DNA from: CANRPC01 sp964456095
GTDB lineage: Bacteria > Bacillota_I > Bacilli_A > RFN20 > CAG-449
DNA: 16,397 bases
Direction of reading: 5' to 3'
Assembly (NCBI GenBank): GCA_964456095.1
Contig: CAYVZF010000030.1
Location: 1 to 16,397 of the forward strand
The notes below the pieces were generated by a model. That model searched no databases. It saw nothing but the letters and a program-made list of their open reading frames with translations, and was not told the DNA's origin. The position numbers and the translations under genes are program-made. Of the stretch, positions 1 through 7,104 are shown piece by piece (position 1 is the stretch's first letter; every line of letters starts with the position of its first letter).

Positions 1-408
1 GGTATTAAAAATGCAAATACAGATATTAATTACATAAATAAACTATCATTATTAAATAGAGATGATTTTATTGTAATGACAGGAAATGATGAAAATCTAT
101 TAGTTAATTATGCATTAAATAAACATGGAGTATTTTCAATTTTAACAAATATCATCCCAAACTATATATCAAAAATATTTGAAATGTTTGAAAAAGATAA
201 AGATTACTCTATTAAAATGTTTAAAGAAATAATCCCTTTAACTAACTATATACAAAAAGAAACAAATCCACTTCAAATTAAAAAAATAATGACTTATAAA
301 AATCTAATAAAAAATTATTTACGTGATCCATTTTTTAATGATGAAATAAATGATTTTTCTTTAAAAAGTGAAAGGATATTTGAATATGAACATTTTGCTA
401 ATTGGTAA
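1..408 (+). CDS. dapA: 4-hydroxy-tetrahydrodipicolinate synthase, C-terminal part (5' end outside window)
   Basis: DapA condenses pyruvate with aspartate semialdehyde, the first committed step to diaminopimelate and lysine in the cytoplasm. The open frame runs from base 1, so the gene starts outside the window; the ATG at 76 is internal. The first codons read GIKNA, matching the family's GIKEA motif, so the Lys at bases 7-9 should be the Schiff-base lysine that binds pyruvate. Further on come TGNDE (family SGDD), a KHGVFSI stretch (family GGKGVISV) and ETNPLQIK (family ETNPIPVK), in the expected order and spacing. The visible 135 residues fit the last part of a protein of about 290. Its end overlaps dapB by 23 bases, indicating a translationally coupled operon. 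No regulatory region is visible. Confidence 0.93.
   Translation, partial: GIKNANTDINYINKLSLLNRDDFIVMTGNDENLLVNYALNKHGVFSILTNIIPNYISKIFEMFEKDKDYSIKMFKEIIPLTNYIQKETNPLQIKKIMTYKNLIKNYLRDPFFNDEINDFSLKSERIFEYEHFANW
371..376 (+). promoter_or_regulatory. Ribosome binding site that sets the dapB start
   Basis: AAAGGA lies nine bases before the ATG at 386, inside the 3' end of dapA. The GTG at 368 is upstream of this site and has no Shine-Dalgarno sequence of its own. The Rossmann strand MNILLIG also begins at the ATG at 386, so that start is preferred. Confidence 0.65.
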
Positions 409-1036
409 TGGAAATATGGGTAAAGAAATAAAAAAATACTATAAAAAATCTAATCATAAAATAATTGATACAATTTCTAAAACTCATAAAAAATATGTAA
501 AAAACGAAAGAATTGATGTAATTATCGATTTTTCAACAAAAGACGCATTAAATATTTCATTAATGTATGCATTATTATATAAAATACCTTTAATTATTGG
601 AACTACTAATTATTCTTTTGATGATATTAAAAGAATAAAAAATGCTTCAAAAAAAATAATAATCGTAATGGATAGTAATTACTCTATAGTTTTTAATAAA
701 TTCAAAAATATTAAAAACTATTTATCAAGTGACAAAATAGAAAAAAACGAATATATAATTGAAACTCATCACTCAAATAAAATAGATTCACCAAGCGGAA
801 CCGCAAAAGAATTAGGTAACGCTTCATCTATTATATATTCCTTAAGAGGTGCAAATTATTATGGAACTCATGAAGTAAGATATTTATACAAAAATGAAGA
901 AATATCAATTAAACATACCGTCAATAGCAGAGCCTCCTTTGTAGAGGGTGTTGATTTTGTTTTAAATAAATTAAATTCTTTAAAAAATGGTTTATATTCT
1001 TTAAATGACTTACTAAAGGAACAAAATAATGGTTAA
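386..1036 (+). CDS. dapB: 4-hydroxy-tetrahydrodipicolinate reductase, compact form
   Basis: DapB reduces the DapA product to tetrahydrodipicolinate using NAD(P)H. From the ATG at 386 the protein has 216 residues, shorter than the usual 240-270. Visible motifs: GNGNMG (7-12) for the dinucleotide, VIIDFS (45-50), GTT (72-74), and the substrate/catalytic block HHSNKIDSPSGTA (128-140) with the His pair and Lys132. GTHEVR (160-165) and the SRASFVEG segment (181-188) follow. The usual ANFS segment appears as SNYS (97-100), and the following helix seems shortened, which may account for much of the missing length. The gene overlaps dapA by 23 bases and dapH by 8. All key catalytic residues are present, so it should be active. 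Confidence 0.92.
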   Translation: MNILLIGNGNMGKEIKKYYKKSNHKIIDTISKTHKKYVKNERIDVIIDFSTKDALNISLMYALLYKIPLIIGTTNYSFDDIKRIKNASKKIIIVMDSNYSIVFNKFKNIKNYLSSDKIEKNEYIIETHHSNKIDSPSGTAKELGNASSIIYSLRGANYYGTHEVRYLYKNEEISIKHTVNSRASFVEGVDFVLNKLNSLKNGLYSLNDLLKEQNNG

Positions 1037-1691
1037 ATTATATTTGATTGCAAAATCCCCAATTAATTTAAAAAAAAAATTCTTTGTTTTTAGTAATGAT
1101 TTAAATTATTTAGTTATTACTTATGAAAGTGAAGTAAATAAAATACTATTAGATAATAAAAGCAAAATTATAAAATACTATATTGATAGTGATTCAAATA
1201 ATGCTCTACTTAATTATGAAAGCATTAATAAATATAAAGCGAGAATAGAAAAAGGCGCAATAATAAGAAAAAATGTTGAAATAGCTAAGAGTGCAATAAT
1301 ATTAATGGGGGCGGTTATAAATATAGGAGCTAAAATAGGTGAAAATACAATGATTGATATGAATGCTGTTGTTGGAAGTGGCGCAGTAATAAAGAATAAT
1401 GTGCATATATCTGCAGGAGTTGTAATTTCAGGAATATTAGAACCATCTTCAAATATTCCAGTCGTAATAGAAGACAATGTCTTTATAGGTGCAAATAGCG
1501 TTATAAAAGAAGGTATTCACATAGAAAAAAATTCAATAATAGGCGCAAATAGTTTTGTAAATAAAAACATAAAAGAAGGTACTTTAAATTATGGTACTCC
1601 ATGTAGGTATATAAGAAATGCAACAACGGAAAATTATGAAAAAGTAAAAATAAATCCCCTATTAAGATCTTATAAAAATGATTTAAATTAG
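1029..1691 (+). CDS. dapH: Tetrahydrodipicolinate N-acetyltransferase
   Basis: DapH acetylates tetrahydrodipicolinate with acetyl-CoA, which commits this organism to the acetylated branch of DAP synthesis typical of Bacilli. The 220-residue protein (B. subtilis form about 236) has a short alpha/beta N-terminal domain (about 1-70). A left-handed beta-helix of hexapeptide repeats follows (about 73-195). Closely matching segments include KARIEKGAIIR, MGAVINIGAKIGENTMIDMN and EPSSNIPVVIEDNVFIGAN, all recognisable from Bacillus DapH rather than from succinyl-type DapD. An AAAGGA sits eight bases before the ATG, and the start overlaps the dapB stop. The 3' end overlaps the convergent Crp/Fnr gene by nine bases, and no terminator is visible between them. 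Confidence 0.93.
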   Translation: MVKLYLIAKSPINLKKKFFVFSNDLNYLVITYESEVNKILLDNKSKIIKYYIDSDSNNALLNYESINKYKARIEKGAIIRKNVEIAKSAIILMGAVINIGAKIGENTMIDMNAVVGSGAVIKNNVHISAGVVISGILEPSSNIPVVIEDNVFIGANSVIKEGIHIEKNSIIGANSFVNKNIKEGTLNYGTPCRYIRNATTENYEKVKINPLLRSYKNDLN

Positions 1692-2261
1692 TTTTAGTAC
1701 ACCGTTTTCTTTTGCTAATATATTATCCTTTATTAATTCATTAATAACTCTTGATACGCATACTCTATTTAAAACTAATTCCTTAGATAAATTAGTTATA
1801 GAACAGTTAATACTTCCTTTATTTAATAAAATATAAAATAATATTCTTTCTTTAATATTACGTTTAGATAATATTTTTACTTTAATTTTACTATTTATAG
1901 TTTCATTTGAATTATATCTTAAAAATTGCAACATAAATTCTTTATTTTTATGCAGTATTTTAATTAAATTGTCTTTTTTTAAAATGAAAAGACTACTATC
2001 TTTAAGAGTAAAAGCATTACCAAGGTAATAATTATTATCAGAAAAAACAAGTATATTACCAAACATACTATCCTTATATAAGTGATTATATATTTCTTCA
2101 TTACCATCTTTATCAAATGATGATATTATAACTTCTCCATTTATTAAAAAGAAAACACTATCACACTTATCTTCTTCATGAAAAATAAAATTACCTTTTT
2201 TTATATCGATAGTTGTTCCTAATTTAATTTCATCTTTGTTTAATAATTCAAATAAACTCAT
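1683..2261 (-). CDS. Crp/Fnr-family transcriptional regulator
   Basis: This 192-residue protein has a cyclic-nucleotide-binding-type beta-roll (about 12-100), a dimer helix (about 100-135) and a Crp-type winged helix-turn-helix (about 136-192). The recognition helix reads LNRVCVSRVINEL (164-176). Aligned to E. coli CRP, Arg166 and Arg171 match Arg180 and Arg185, while Val167 stands where CRP has Glu181. The GE and Arg residues that hold cAMP in CRP are absent from the phosphate-binding stretch (about 66-85), so cAMP is unlikely to be the ligand. There is no Fnr-like N-terminal cysteine cluster. AAGGA (2271-2275) precedes the ATG by nine bases. The gene faces an ABC transporter operon across a 92-base gap holding a perfect palindrome. 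Its effector is unknown. Confidence 0.88.
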   Translation of the reverse strand: MSLFELLNKDEIKLGTTIDIKKGNFIFHEEDKCDSVFFLINGEVIISSFDKDGNEEIYNHLYKDSMFGNILVFSDNNYYLGNAFTLKDSSLFILKKDNLIKILHKNKEFMLQFLRYNSNETINSKIKVKILSKRNIKERILFYILLNKGSINCSITNLSKELVLNRVCVSRVINELIKDNILAKENGVLKLI

Positions 2262-2280
2262 AATAATAATTCCTTATTTT

Positions 2281-2296
2281 TGTAACATTTGTTACA
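2281..2296. promoter_or_regulatory. Palindromic operator candidate for the Crp/Fnr regulator
   Basis: TGTAACATTTGTTACA is a perfect inverted repeat with 7-bp arms and a 2-bp centre. It fits the CRP architecture (TGTGA-N6-TCACA) exactly, with TGTAA/TTACA half sites. It lies in the divergent gap. Relative to the plus-strand TATAAT at 2319-2324 its centre is near -42, the class II activator position. Relative to a possible minus-strand promoter (TGATATATT, 2302-2310) it covers the start site, which suggests autorepression. The palindrome is seen directly; which protein binds it is inferred. Confidence 0.72.
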
Positions 2297-2318
2297 CATA
2301 TAATATATCACGCAATGC

Positions 2319-2324
2319 TATAAT
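2319..2324 (+). promoter_or_regulatory. -10 box for the ABC transporter operon
   Basis: A perfect TATAAT lies 29 bases before the ATG of the lipoprotein gene, followed by AAGGAG (2341-2346). The hexamer 17 bases upstream (2296-2301) is a poor -35. That would fit a promoter needing an activator bound at the palindrome just upstream. Confidence 0.55.
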
Positions 2325-2353
2325 ATTTAAGAAAAAAATTAAGGAGTTTTTTT

Positions 2354-3400
2354 ATGAAATCAAATTTATTTAAATTATCAACTATTCTATTTACAGTTAT
2401 TACATCTGTATCATGTGGAAATAATACAACAAGTGAAAATAGTGCTTATAGTACAAATACTGAGAATATTTCAAGTGAAAACATTTCATCAAATGATTAT
2501 TATTCTTCAGAAAGTGAGTCTAGTTCTAGTGAGGAAACTAGTTCGATTTCAAATTCAAAACAAGATGTATCATTAATCGCACCAAGTGGTTCACCATTAC
2601 TTGCTATTTCTTCATATCTTTATGAAAATAAAAACGTTAAATATGAAGTATCAAATGGTTCAGATCCATTAGTATCAGCATTTTCTACTTCTAGTCACGA
2701 TATAATTGTTGCTCCTATTAATTTAGGATTAAATTTTTATAATAAAACAAGTAAATACGTATTATTTGAAACAATTGTATGGGGAAATCTTTATGTTGTA
2801 TCAAGAAACCCTATGGAAAACCTCGAAGATTTAAATAATAAAACATTAACAATATTTGGAACAAATCAAACTCCCGATATATTAATGAATACTTTCTCTA
2901 AAAAATACAATTTAACTTATGATGTTAATAGAGTTGACTCTGTTGAAAATGCAAATAGTTTATTCTTAGCAAAACAAACAGACTATATCATATCTGCCGA
3001 ACCATCTTTAAGTAAAGTTAAAGAGAAATGTAATAATGAAAAACTATACATTATAGATTTACAAGAAGAATGGAAAAAAATGACTCAAAAATCATCATAT
3101 CCTCAAGCAGGAGTATTTGTAAAGAAAGATAAAGTCAATGATTTAAAAGATGAATTAAATAAAATTAAATCAAATATTAATAGCATCAATGATGATTTAG
3201 ATTATCAAGTTTCTTGTGCAATGGAAACACCTTTAAAATCATTAGGTGAAAATACTATTAAATCAGCATTACCTAATTGTCATATTGGAATAGATGAGAA
3301 TCAAAAAGATGCGATAAAATATTATTTTGAAAAACTATTGGATTTAGGTTTAGAAAAAACATTTGGAGAAAAACTTCCTGATGAAGCATTCTATATTTAA
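2354..3400 (+). CDS. ABC transporter substrate-binding lipoprotein (SsuA/NMT1-like fold)
   Basis: This is a 348-residue secreted lipoprotein. A short basic start and hydrophobic segment lead to Cys21, with VSC preceding a GNN sequence; the lipobox is imperfect. A linker rich in Ser, Asn and Glu (about 22-72) tethers the domain to the membrane. From about 73 the protein follows the type-II periplasmic-binding layout of SsuA/TauA/NMT1-like proteins: LIAPSGSPLLAI, a DIIVAPINLG strand, then VWGNLYVVSRN and LNNKTLTIFG. The substrate cannot be read from sequence; this family serves sulfonates, pyrimidine precursors and unknown ligands. The start has AAGGAG seven bases upstream. The 3' end overlaps the permease gene by 20 bases, so the two are probably coupled and work together. 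Confidence 0.82.
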   Translation: MKSNLFKLSTILFTVITSVSCGNNTTSENSAYSTNTENISSENISSNDYYSSESESSSSEETSSISNSKQDVSLIAPSGSPLLAISSYLYENKNVKYEVSNGSDPLVSAFSTSSHDIIVAPINLGLNFYNKTSKYVLFETIVWGNLYVVSRNPMENLEDLNNKTLTIFGTNQTPDILMNTFSKKYNLTYDVNRVDSVENANSLFLAKQTDYIISAEPSLSKVKEKCNNEKLYIIDLQEEWKKMTQKSSYPQAGVFVKKDKVNDLKDELNKIKSNINSINDDLDYQVSCAMETPLKSLGENTIKSALPNCHIGIDENQKDAIKYYFEKLLDLGLEKTFGEKLPDEAFYI

Positions 3401-4133
3401 AAATGAAATATTTTATATACTATCTGGTATATTTTCACTTGTTTTAATTGCTTTTCTTATTTCTAGTAATTCAGATAACATTTTAATACCTTCTTTTAGT
3501 GATATTATTAATTCATTGAATGAAATAATTTTTGATATTAATTTTTGGAAAGCTTTTTATAAAACATTAAAAGTATTATTTATTACTATAACATTTTCAT
3601 TAATACTTGCTACTTTATTATCAATCCCAAGTATAAAAAATAATCATTTAGAACGATTTTTATCACCTTATCTAATAATAATAAAGTGTTCACCATTAAT
3701 TATTGTTTCTACATACTTATTTTTTATTAACAAACACTTTGGTGTTTACGCGGTTATATTTTTATCAACTTTTCCAATTTTATTTGAAAATATAATAAGT
3801 GCGATTAATGAAATACCCTTACAAATTAAATTAGAATTAAAAACAACAAATGTTAATCAAATAACTAAGTATATGAAAGTATATTTGCCATTAATATTTC
3901 CTCAAATAGTTTCAAGTTTACTTCTTTCTATCTCAATTGGATTCAAAGCATCAATTATGGGAGAGTATTTAATGTCTATTAATAATTCTCTTGGCGAATA
4001 TATTTACATTTGTAAAACCAATGTTGAATATTCTAGTTTACTTGCAGTCTTATTTATAATCGTGGTATTTTTAATACTAATTGATATTATTTCTAAAAAA
4101 GCATTTAAAATTATTAAAAATATACTATATTAA
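3381..4133 (+). CDS. ABC transporter permease (SsuC/TauC-like, BPD_transp_1)
   Basis: This integral membrane subunit of a small-molecule importer has 250 residues and about six hydrophobic segments. The cytoplasmic loop ELKTTNVNQITKYMKVYLPL matches the EAA loop that contacts the ATPase, although the usual central Gly is Asn. The frame also opens at a TTG at 3363. The ATG at 3381 is preferred because GGAG (3365-3368) lies upstream of it, with 12-base spacing, and the hydrophobic segment begins soon after. It is co-transcribed with the upstream lipoprotein. No ATP-binding cassette gene follows; the next gene is an unrelated GGDEF-EAL-like protein. The importer must therefore borrow an ATPase from elsewhere or have lost it. 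Confidence 0.85.
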   Translation: MKHSIFKNEIFYILSGIFSLVLIAFLISSNSDNILIPSFSDIINSLNEIIFDINFWKAFYKTLKVLFITITFSLILATLLSIPSIKNNHLERFLSPYLIIIKCSPLIIVSTYLFFINKHFGVYAVIFLSTFPILFENIISAINEIPLQIKLELKTTNVNQITKYMKVYLPLIFPQIVSSLLLSISIGFKASIMGEYLMSINNSLGEYIYICKTNVEYSSLLAVLFIIVVFLILIDIISKKAFKIIKNILY

Positions 4134-4178
4134 TTTTTCTATATTTGTATTTTTCTTTAAAATATAAATTAAACATTT

Positions 4179-4184
4179 TATAAT
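4179..4184 (+). promoter_or_regulatory. -10 box before the GGDEF-EAL-like gene
   Basis: TATAAT lies 15 bases before the ATG, with only a weak TTTAAA 17 bases upstream. GGTGAT (4191-4196) is close to the start codon. The site suggests that this gene can be transcribed separately from the ABC genes. Confidence 0.42.
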
Positions 4185-4199
4185 TTAGTTGGTGATTTT

Positions 4200-5963
4200 A
4201 TGATTTTATTAGATGATTTATTAAAAAATAGTTATGGTACAGTTTTCATTATATTAGTAATAATTATTATTATATTATTATTGTTTATTTTTATCTTTAT
4301 TTTAAAAAGAAACACTAAAATATTTAAAAAAATAAATGCCAACAAGGCTTATCAAAGACAAATAAAGCTTAATCTTAATGATGGAACATATTCTTATCTT
4401 AATATGAAAAAGCCAAACAAAATAATATGTAGACAACTATCCGAATTTTATGGCACATTCAATATTCAAGATCAAGAAACTGTAAAGCAATGGGTTAACT
4501 CTTTTATCAATCCAAATAATAAACAAAATACTACATTAGAAAAGTATGTTTTAGAAAAAAAGAAAAGAGATTATATATTTGCTTCATTTAAACACATAAA
4601 AACTAATTATTTAGATAAAACAGTTTATTTAAAAGAATCTATTTATCCATTAATAAAAAAACAAAGTTTTTTAAAAACAAACAATACTTCTTTTATTAAC
4701 AATGTAGATATTTCTAATTATTTAGATAATGTTAAAAAAAGCAATAAAAAAGAATTATGCATTATTGCACTACATTTATATCAAACATCTGTTTTTAATA
4801 AAAATAATGATGATTTAATTAATATTCAATTGCTTAAAGTTTTAAACACATTCTTATATAAACATCCAAAAAAGAAATTCTTATATTCAATGTATGATGA
4901 ATCAACACTTAATATAATTATGTTAAAATCAAAATCAGAAAAGAATGTTATGACATATATTAATTCATTAATGAAAATTATATACGATCAATTATCATTA
5001 AATAATTTATTATCCTCTATTGATTATAGTATTGGTATATATTTCAAAAAAGAATACGAGGATGACTTATTAATTAGTAAAGCAAAAAGAGCATACCAAA
5101 CCGCAATATTCACTAAAAATTCATCATCAAAAATTAAATATTCATTTTACAATAGTGATGTATTTGAAAATGAATCTTATAATGAATCTTTAAAAAAAGA
5201 GGCTATCAAAATTATAAAAAATAATGATTTAATTGCAAATTATACATCATATGTTCAAATAAATAATTCATCAAACAATTCAATTAAAACAAAAGGATTT
5301 ATTTATTCAGTAAATCCAAAATCAAGTATTATTACTGATATTAATCAATTTGAAAAAATAGTATATGAAGCTAATGAAACATATAGTTATTTAAAACAAT
5401 CAATGTTTAATTTCGTAAATGATTTTCAAAGTCAATCAATTAAAAAAAATACAATTAAAAGTATTATTTTTAGAATAGAACCACAATTTATTAATAATGT
5501 ATTAAACTTTTTTAAATATAATAAAATTGAAGATATATCAATAACATTCTTGTTTAATGAAGATTACTTTATAAATTCAAATTATGATATTTTACAAATT
5601 AAAAATGACTTTAATAAAATAAAACAATTAGGCTACAATGTTAGTATTAATATCGAAAATTTTAAATCAAATATTCAAAGTGAGGTTTTATCTTTATTTG
5701 ATTTATTTGTTATAGATGAAGAATTAATTTCAAAATTAAGTAAAGATACTCGTATAAATATATTAATTAAATCATTGATTAAAGATTTACAAAGATTTAA
5801 AACACCAATTCTTGCATGCGGAATAAAAACTAGCAGCGCATTTGAATTATTATCATCTTATGGAGTAACATATTTTTCTGGAGATATTATTGCAAAACCT
5901 AGTGATACAATTCAAGAAGTAGATAAAAACATTTCTAGTAAATTACAAAATCTTTTAAAATAA
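4200..5963 (+). CDS. Membrane-anchored degenerate GGDEF-EAL protein
   Basis: The 587-residue protein has one N-terminal membrane helix (about 12-35). A first domain (about 180-320) ends like a GGDEF domain: DYSIGIYF (275-282), then KAKRAYQTAIFTKN (294-307), resembling the ASIGIA and ADxALYxAK blocks. A second domain (about 330-575) ends like EAL: FVIDEELI (503-510) for KIDRSFI, then CGIKTSSAFELL (540-551) and YFSGDIIAKP (558-567) for AEGVET and QGYLFSKP. Every catalytic motif is altered. The GGDEF position is near MYDES (231-235), no EAL triplet is found, DDFG reads NIEN (484-487), and the KID Lys and AEG Glu are missing. It should neither make nor cleave c-di-GMP. It could act as a scaffold or sensor, but the function is unknown. 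It ends before a bidirectional terminator. Confidence 0.72.
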   Translation: MILLDDLLKNSYGTVFIILVIIIIILLLFIFIFILKRNTKIFKKINANKAYQRQIKLNLNDGTYSYLNMKKPNKIICRQLSEFYGTFNIQDQETVKQWVNSFINPNNKQNTTLEKYVLEKKKRDYIFASFKHIKTNYLDKTVYLKESIYPLIKKQSFLKTNNTSFINNVDISNYLDNVKKSNKKELCIIALHLYQTSVFNKNNDDLINIQLLKVLNTFLYKHPKKKFLYSMYDESTLNIIMLKSKSEKNVMTYINSLMKIIYDQLSLNNLLSSIDYSIGIYFKKEYEDDLLISKAKRAYQTAIFTKNSSSKIKYSFYNSDVFENESYNESLKKEAIKIIKNNDLIANYTSYVQINNSSNNSIKTKGFIYSVNPKSSIITDINQFEKIVYEANETYSYLKQSMFNFVNDFQSQSIKKNTIKSIIFRIEPQFINNVLNFFKYNKIEDISITFLFNEDYFINSNYDILQIKNDFNKIKQLGYNVSINIENFKSNIQSEVLSLFDLFVIDEELISKLSKDTRINILIKSLIKDLQRFKTPILACGIKTSSAFELLSSYGVTYFSGDIIAKPSDTIQEVDKNISSKLQNLLK

Positions 5964-6029
5964 ATACTCAAATATAGGTATTAAAAAATATAATTATTTC
6001 TCGTTTATTAATTGATTACGTTTTAAGTT

Positions 6030-6059
6030 AAAAGTGACCGATTTTATTCAGTCACTTTT
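6030..6059. terminator. Bidirectional rho-independent terminator
   Basis: AAAAGTGAC (6030-6038) pairs with GTCACTTTT (6051-6059) across a 12-base loop. A T run closes the plus side, and the A run at the start serves the minus side. It separates two convergent genes. Confidence 0.82.
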
Positions 6060-6063
6060 TAAA

Positions 6064-7044
6064 TTAATCATCATTCTTATCATCTTCATCATCACTAATA
6101 TTTAACATCTTTTTTAACGAATCCATTTTACTCTTTAATAAATTCTTTTCTTCTTCTGATAATGATGAATTATTAACAAAATTATATTCTTTTTTTACTT
6201 CTTCTTTGACAAAATTAACACTTATTGGCTTTATTTCAGTAACAATTACATGACATCCTTTAATATAAATAGGTAAATATAATGAACATAATAAGATTGC
6301 AATTGAAATGCTTATAGCAAGAGAGATATACATATCATGTGTTAAGAAATATGTAATAATAATACTAGGAATAAAAGAGAATAAATAAATAATTATTAAT
6401 GGAAATCCAATAATAAACATTTTTTTATTATACGGATATAATTTATTACGTCTAACGTTTGATAAAAACTTCTTTAATCCTAACTTTTGTAATCCACAAA
6501 AATAATTAAAATAAGGATGTGTCAATTTTGCAAATATTCTCCATAAAAACACAAGAATAGTTAATCCAAAAATAATAGATAATGCTAAATCAAAATATTG
6601 AGTATTAAATACTTCAATAATAAACTCATCCATATTATTACTATAAAGTAATTCAATTAATTCTGGTTTAATCGCTAATAAGATATATTCATATATACTC
6701 GTAAAAATTGAAGCGCTGATAAAAGAAATAAAAAAAGCCGTAAATACTTTATATGTTCCATTAAATACAGGAGAATAATATACATTTAATTCTTTATAAA
6801 CATCTAAGTAATTAAAATCATCTTTATAAGCAAAAATCCTTGTACACATTAGTTGAATTGAAAGCAATAAAGGAAAAAATAAAAAAAATAAAATTACAAA
6901 AGATAATAAAGGCCAATAATCCCCTAATAACGAAATTAAAATAATAGAAATAAATAAAAATGCAAGAGAAATAGTTAAAGGTAATATTTTTAAATATACA
7001 TCTTTAACTGATTTAATAATATTTTTTAAAAAAGATTTTTCCAT
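6064..7044 (-). CDS. Multi-pass membrane protein of unknown function
   Basis: I do not recognise this 326-residue protein. Hydrophobic segments at about 20-38, 44-66, 100-125, 150-170, 209-230 and 235-258 suggest six membrane passes. A hydrophilic tail follows (about 265-326), containing an SEEEKNLLKSKMDSLKKML stretch likely to form a helix or coiled coil and ending in an acidic run of Asp and Glu. A basic loop (about 186-206, rich in Lys and Arg) lies between passes four and five and is probably cytoplasmic. The start is supported by AAGGTGAT about eight bases upstream. It is the last gene of a minus-strand group behind the HAD phosphatase (60-base gap). Its stop lies five bases from the terminator. 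No enzymatic motif was seen. Confidence 0.8.
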   Translation of the reverse strand: MEKSFLKNIIKSVKDVYLKILPLTISLAFLFISIILISLLGDYWPLLSFVILFFLFFPLLLSIQLMCTRIFAYKDDFNYLDVYKELNVYYSPVFNGTYKVFTAFFISFISASIFTSIYEYILLAIKPELIELLYSNNMDEFIIEVFNTQYFDLALSIIFGLTILVFLWRIFAKLTHPYFNYFCGLQKLGLKKFLSNVRRNKLYPYNKKMFIIGFPLIIIYLFSFIPSIIITYFLTHDMYISLAISISIAILLCSLYLPIYIKGCHVIVTEIKPISVNFVKEEVKKEYNFVNNSSLSEEEKNLLKSKMDSLKKMLNISDDEDDKNDD

Positions 7045-7104
7045 TTTATCTCATCACCTTAATTAAACATTTTACTTACTTTCTATAAAAAAATAAAGCA
7101 ATAA

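Noticed and set aside
76..408. A separate short gene starting at the ATG at 76
   Set aside because: The frame is open to base 1 and already shows the DapA GIK catalytic motif, so the ATG is internal.
1214..1477. 87-codon minus-strand frame opposite dapH
   Set aside because: It mirrors the hexapeptide repeats of dapH and has no ribosome site or family match.
2262..2353. Riboswitch before the ABC operon
   Set aside because: The leader predicted from the TATAAT is only about 20 bases long, too short for a known class; the palindrome fits a protein operator better.
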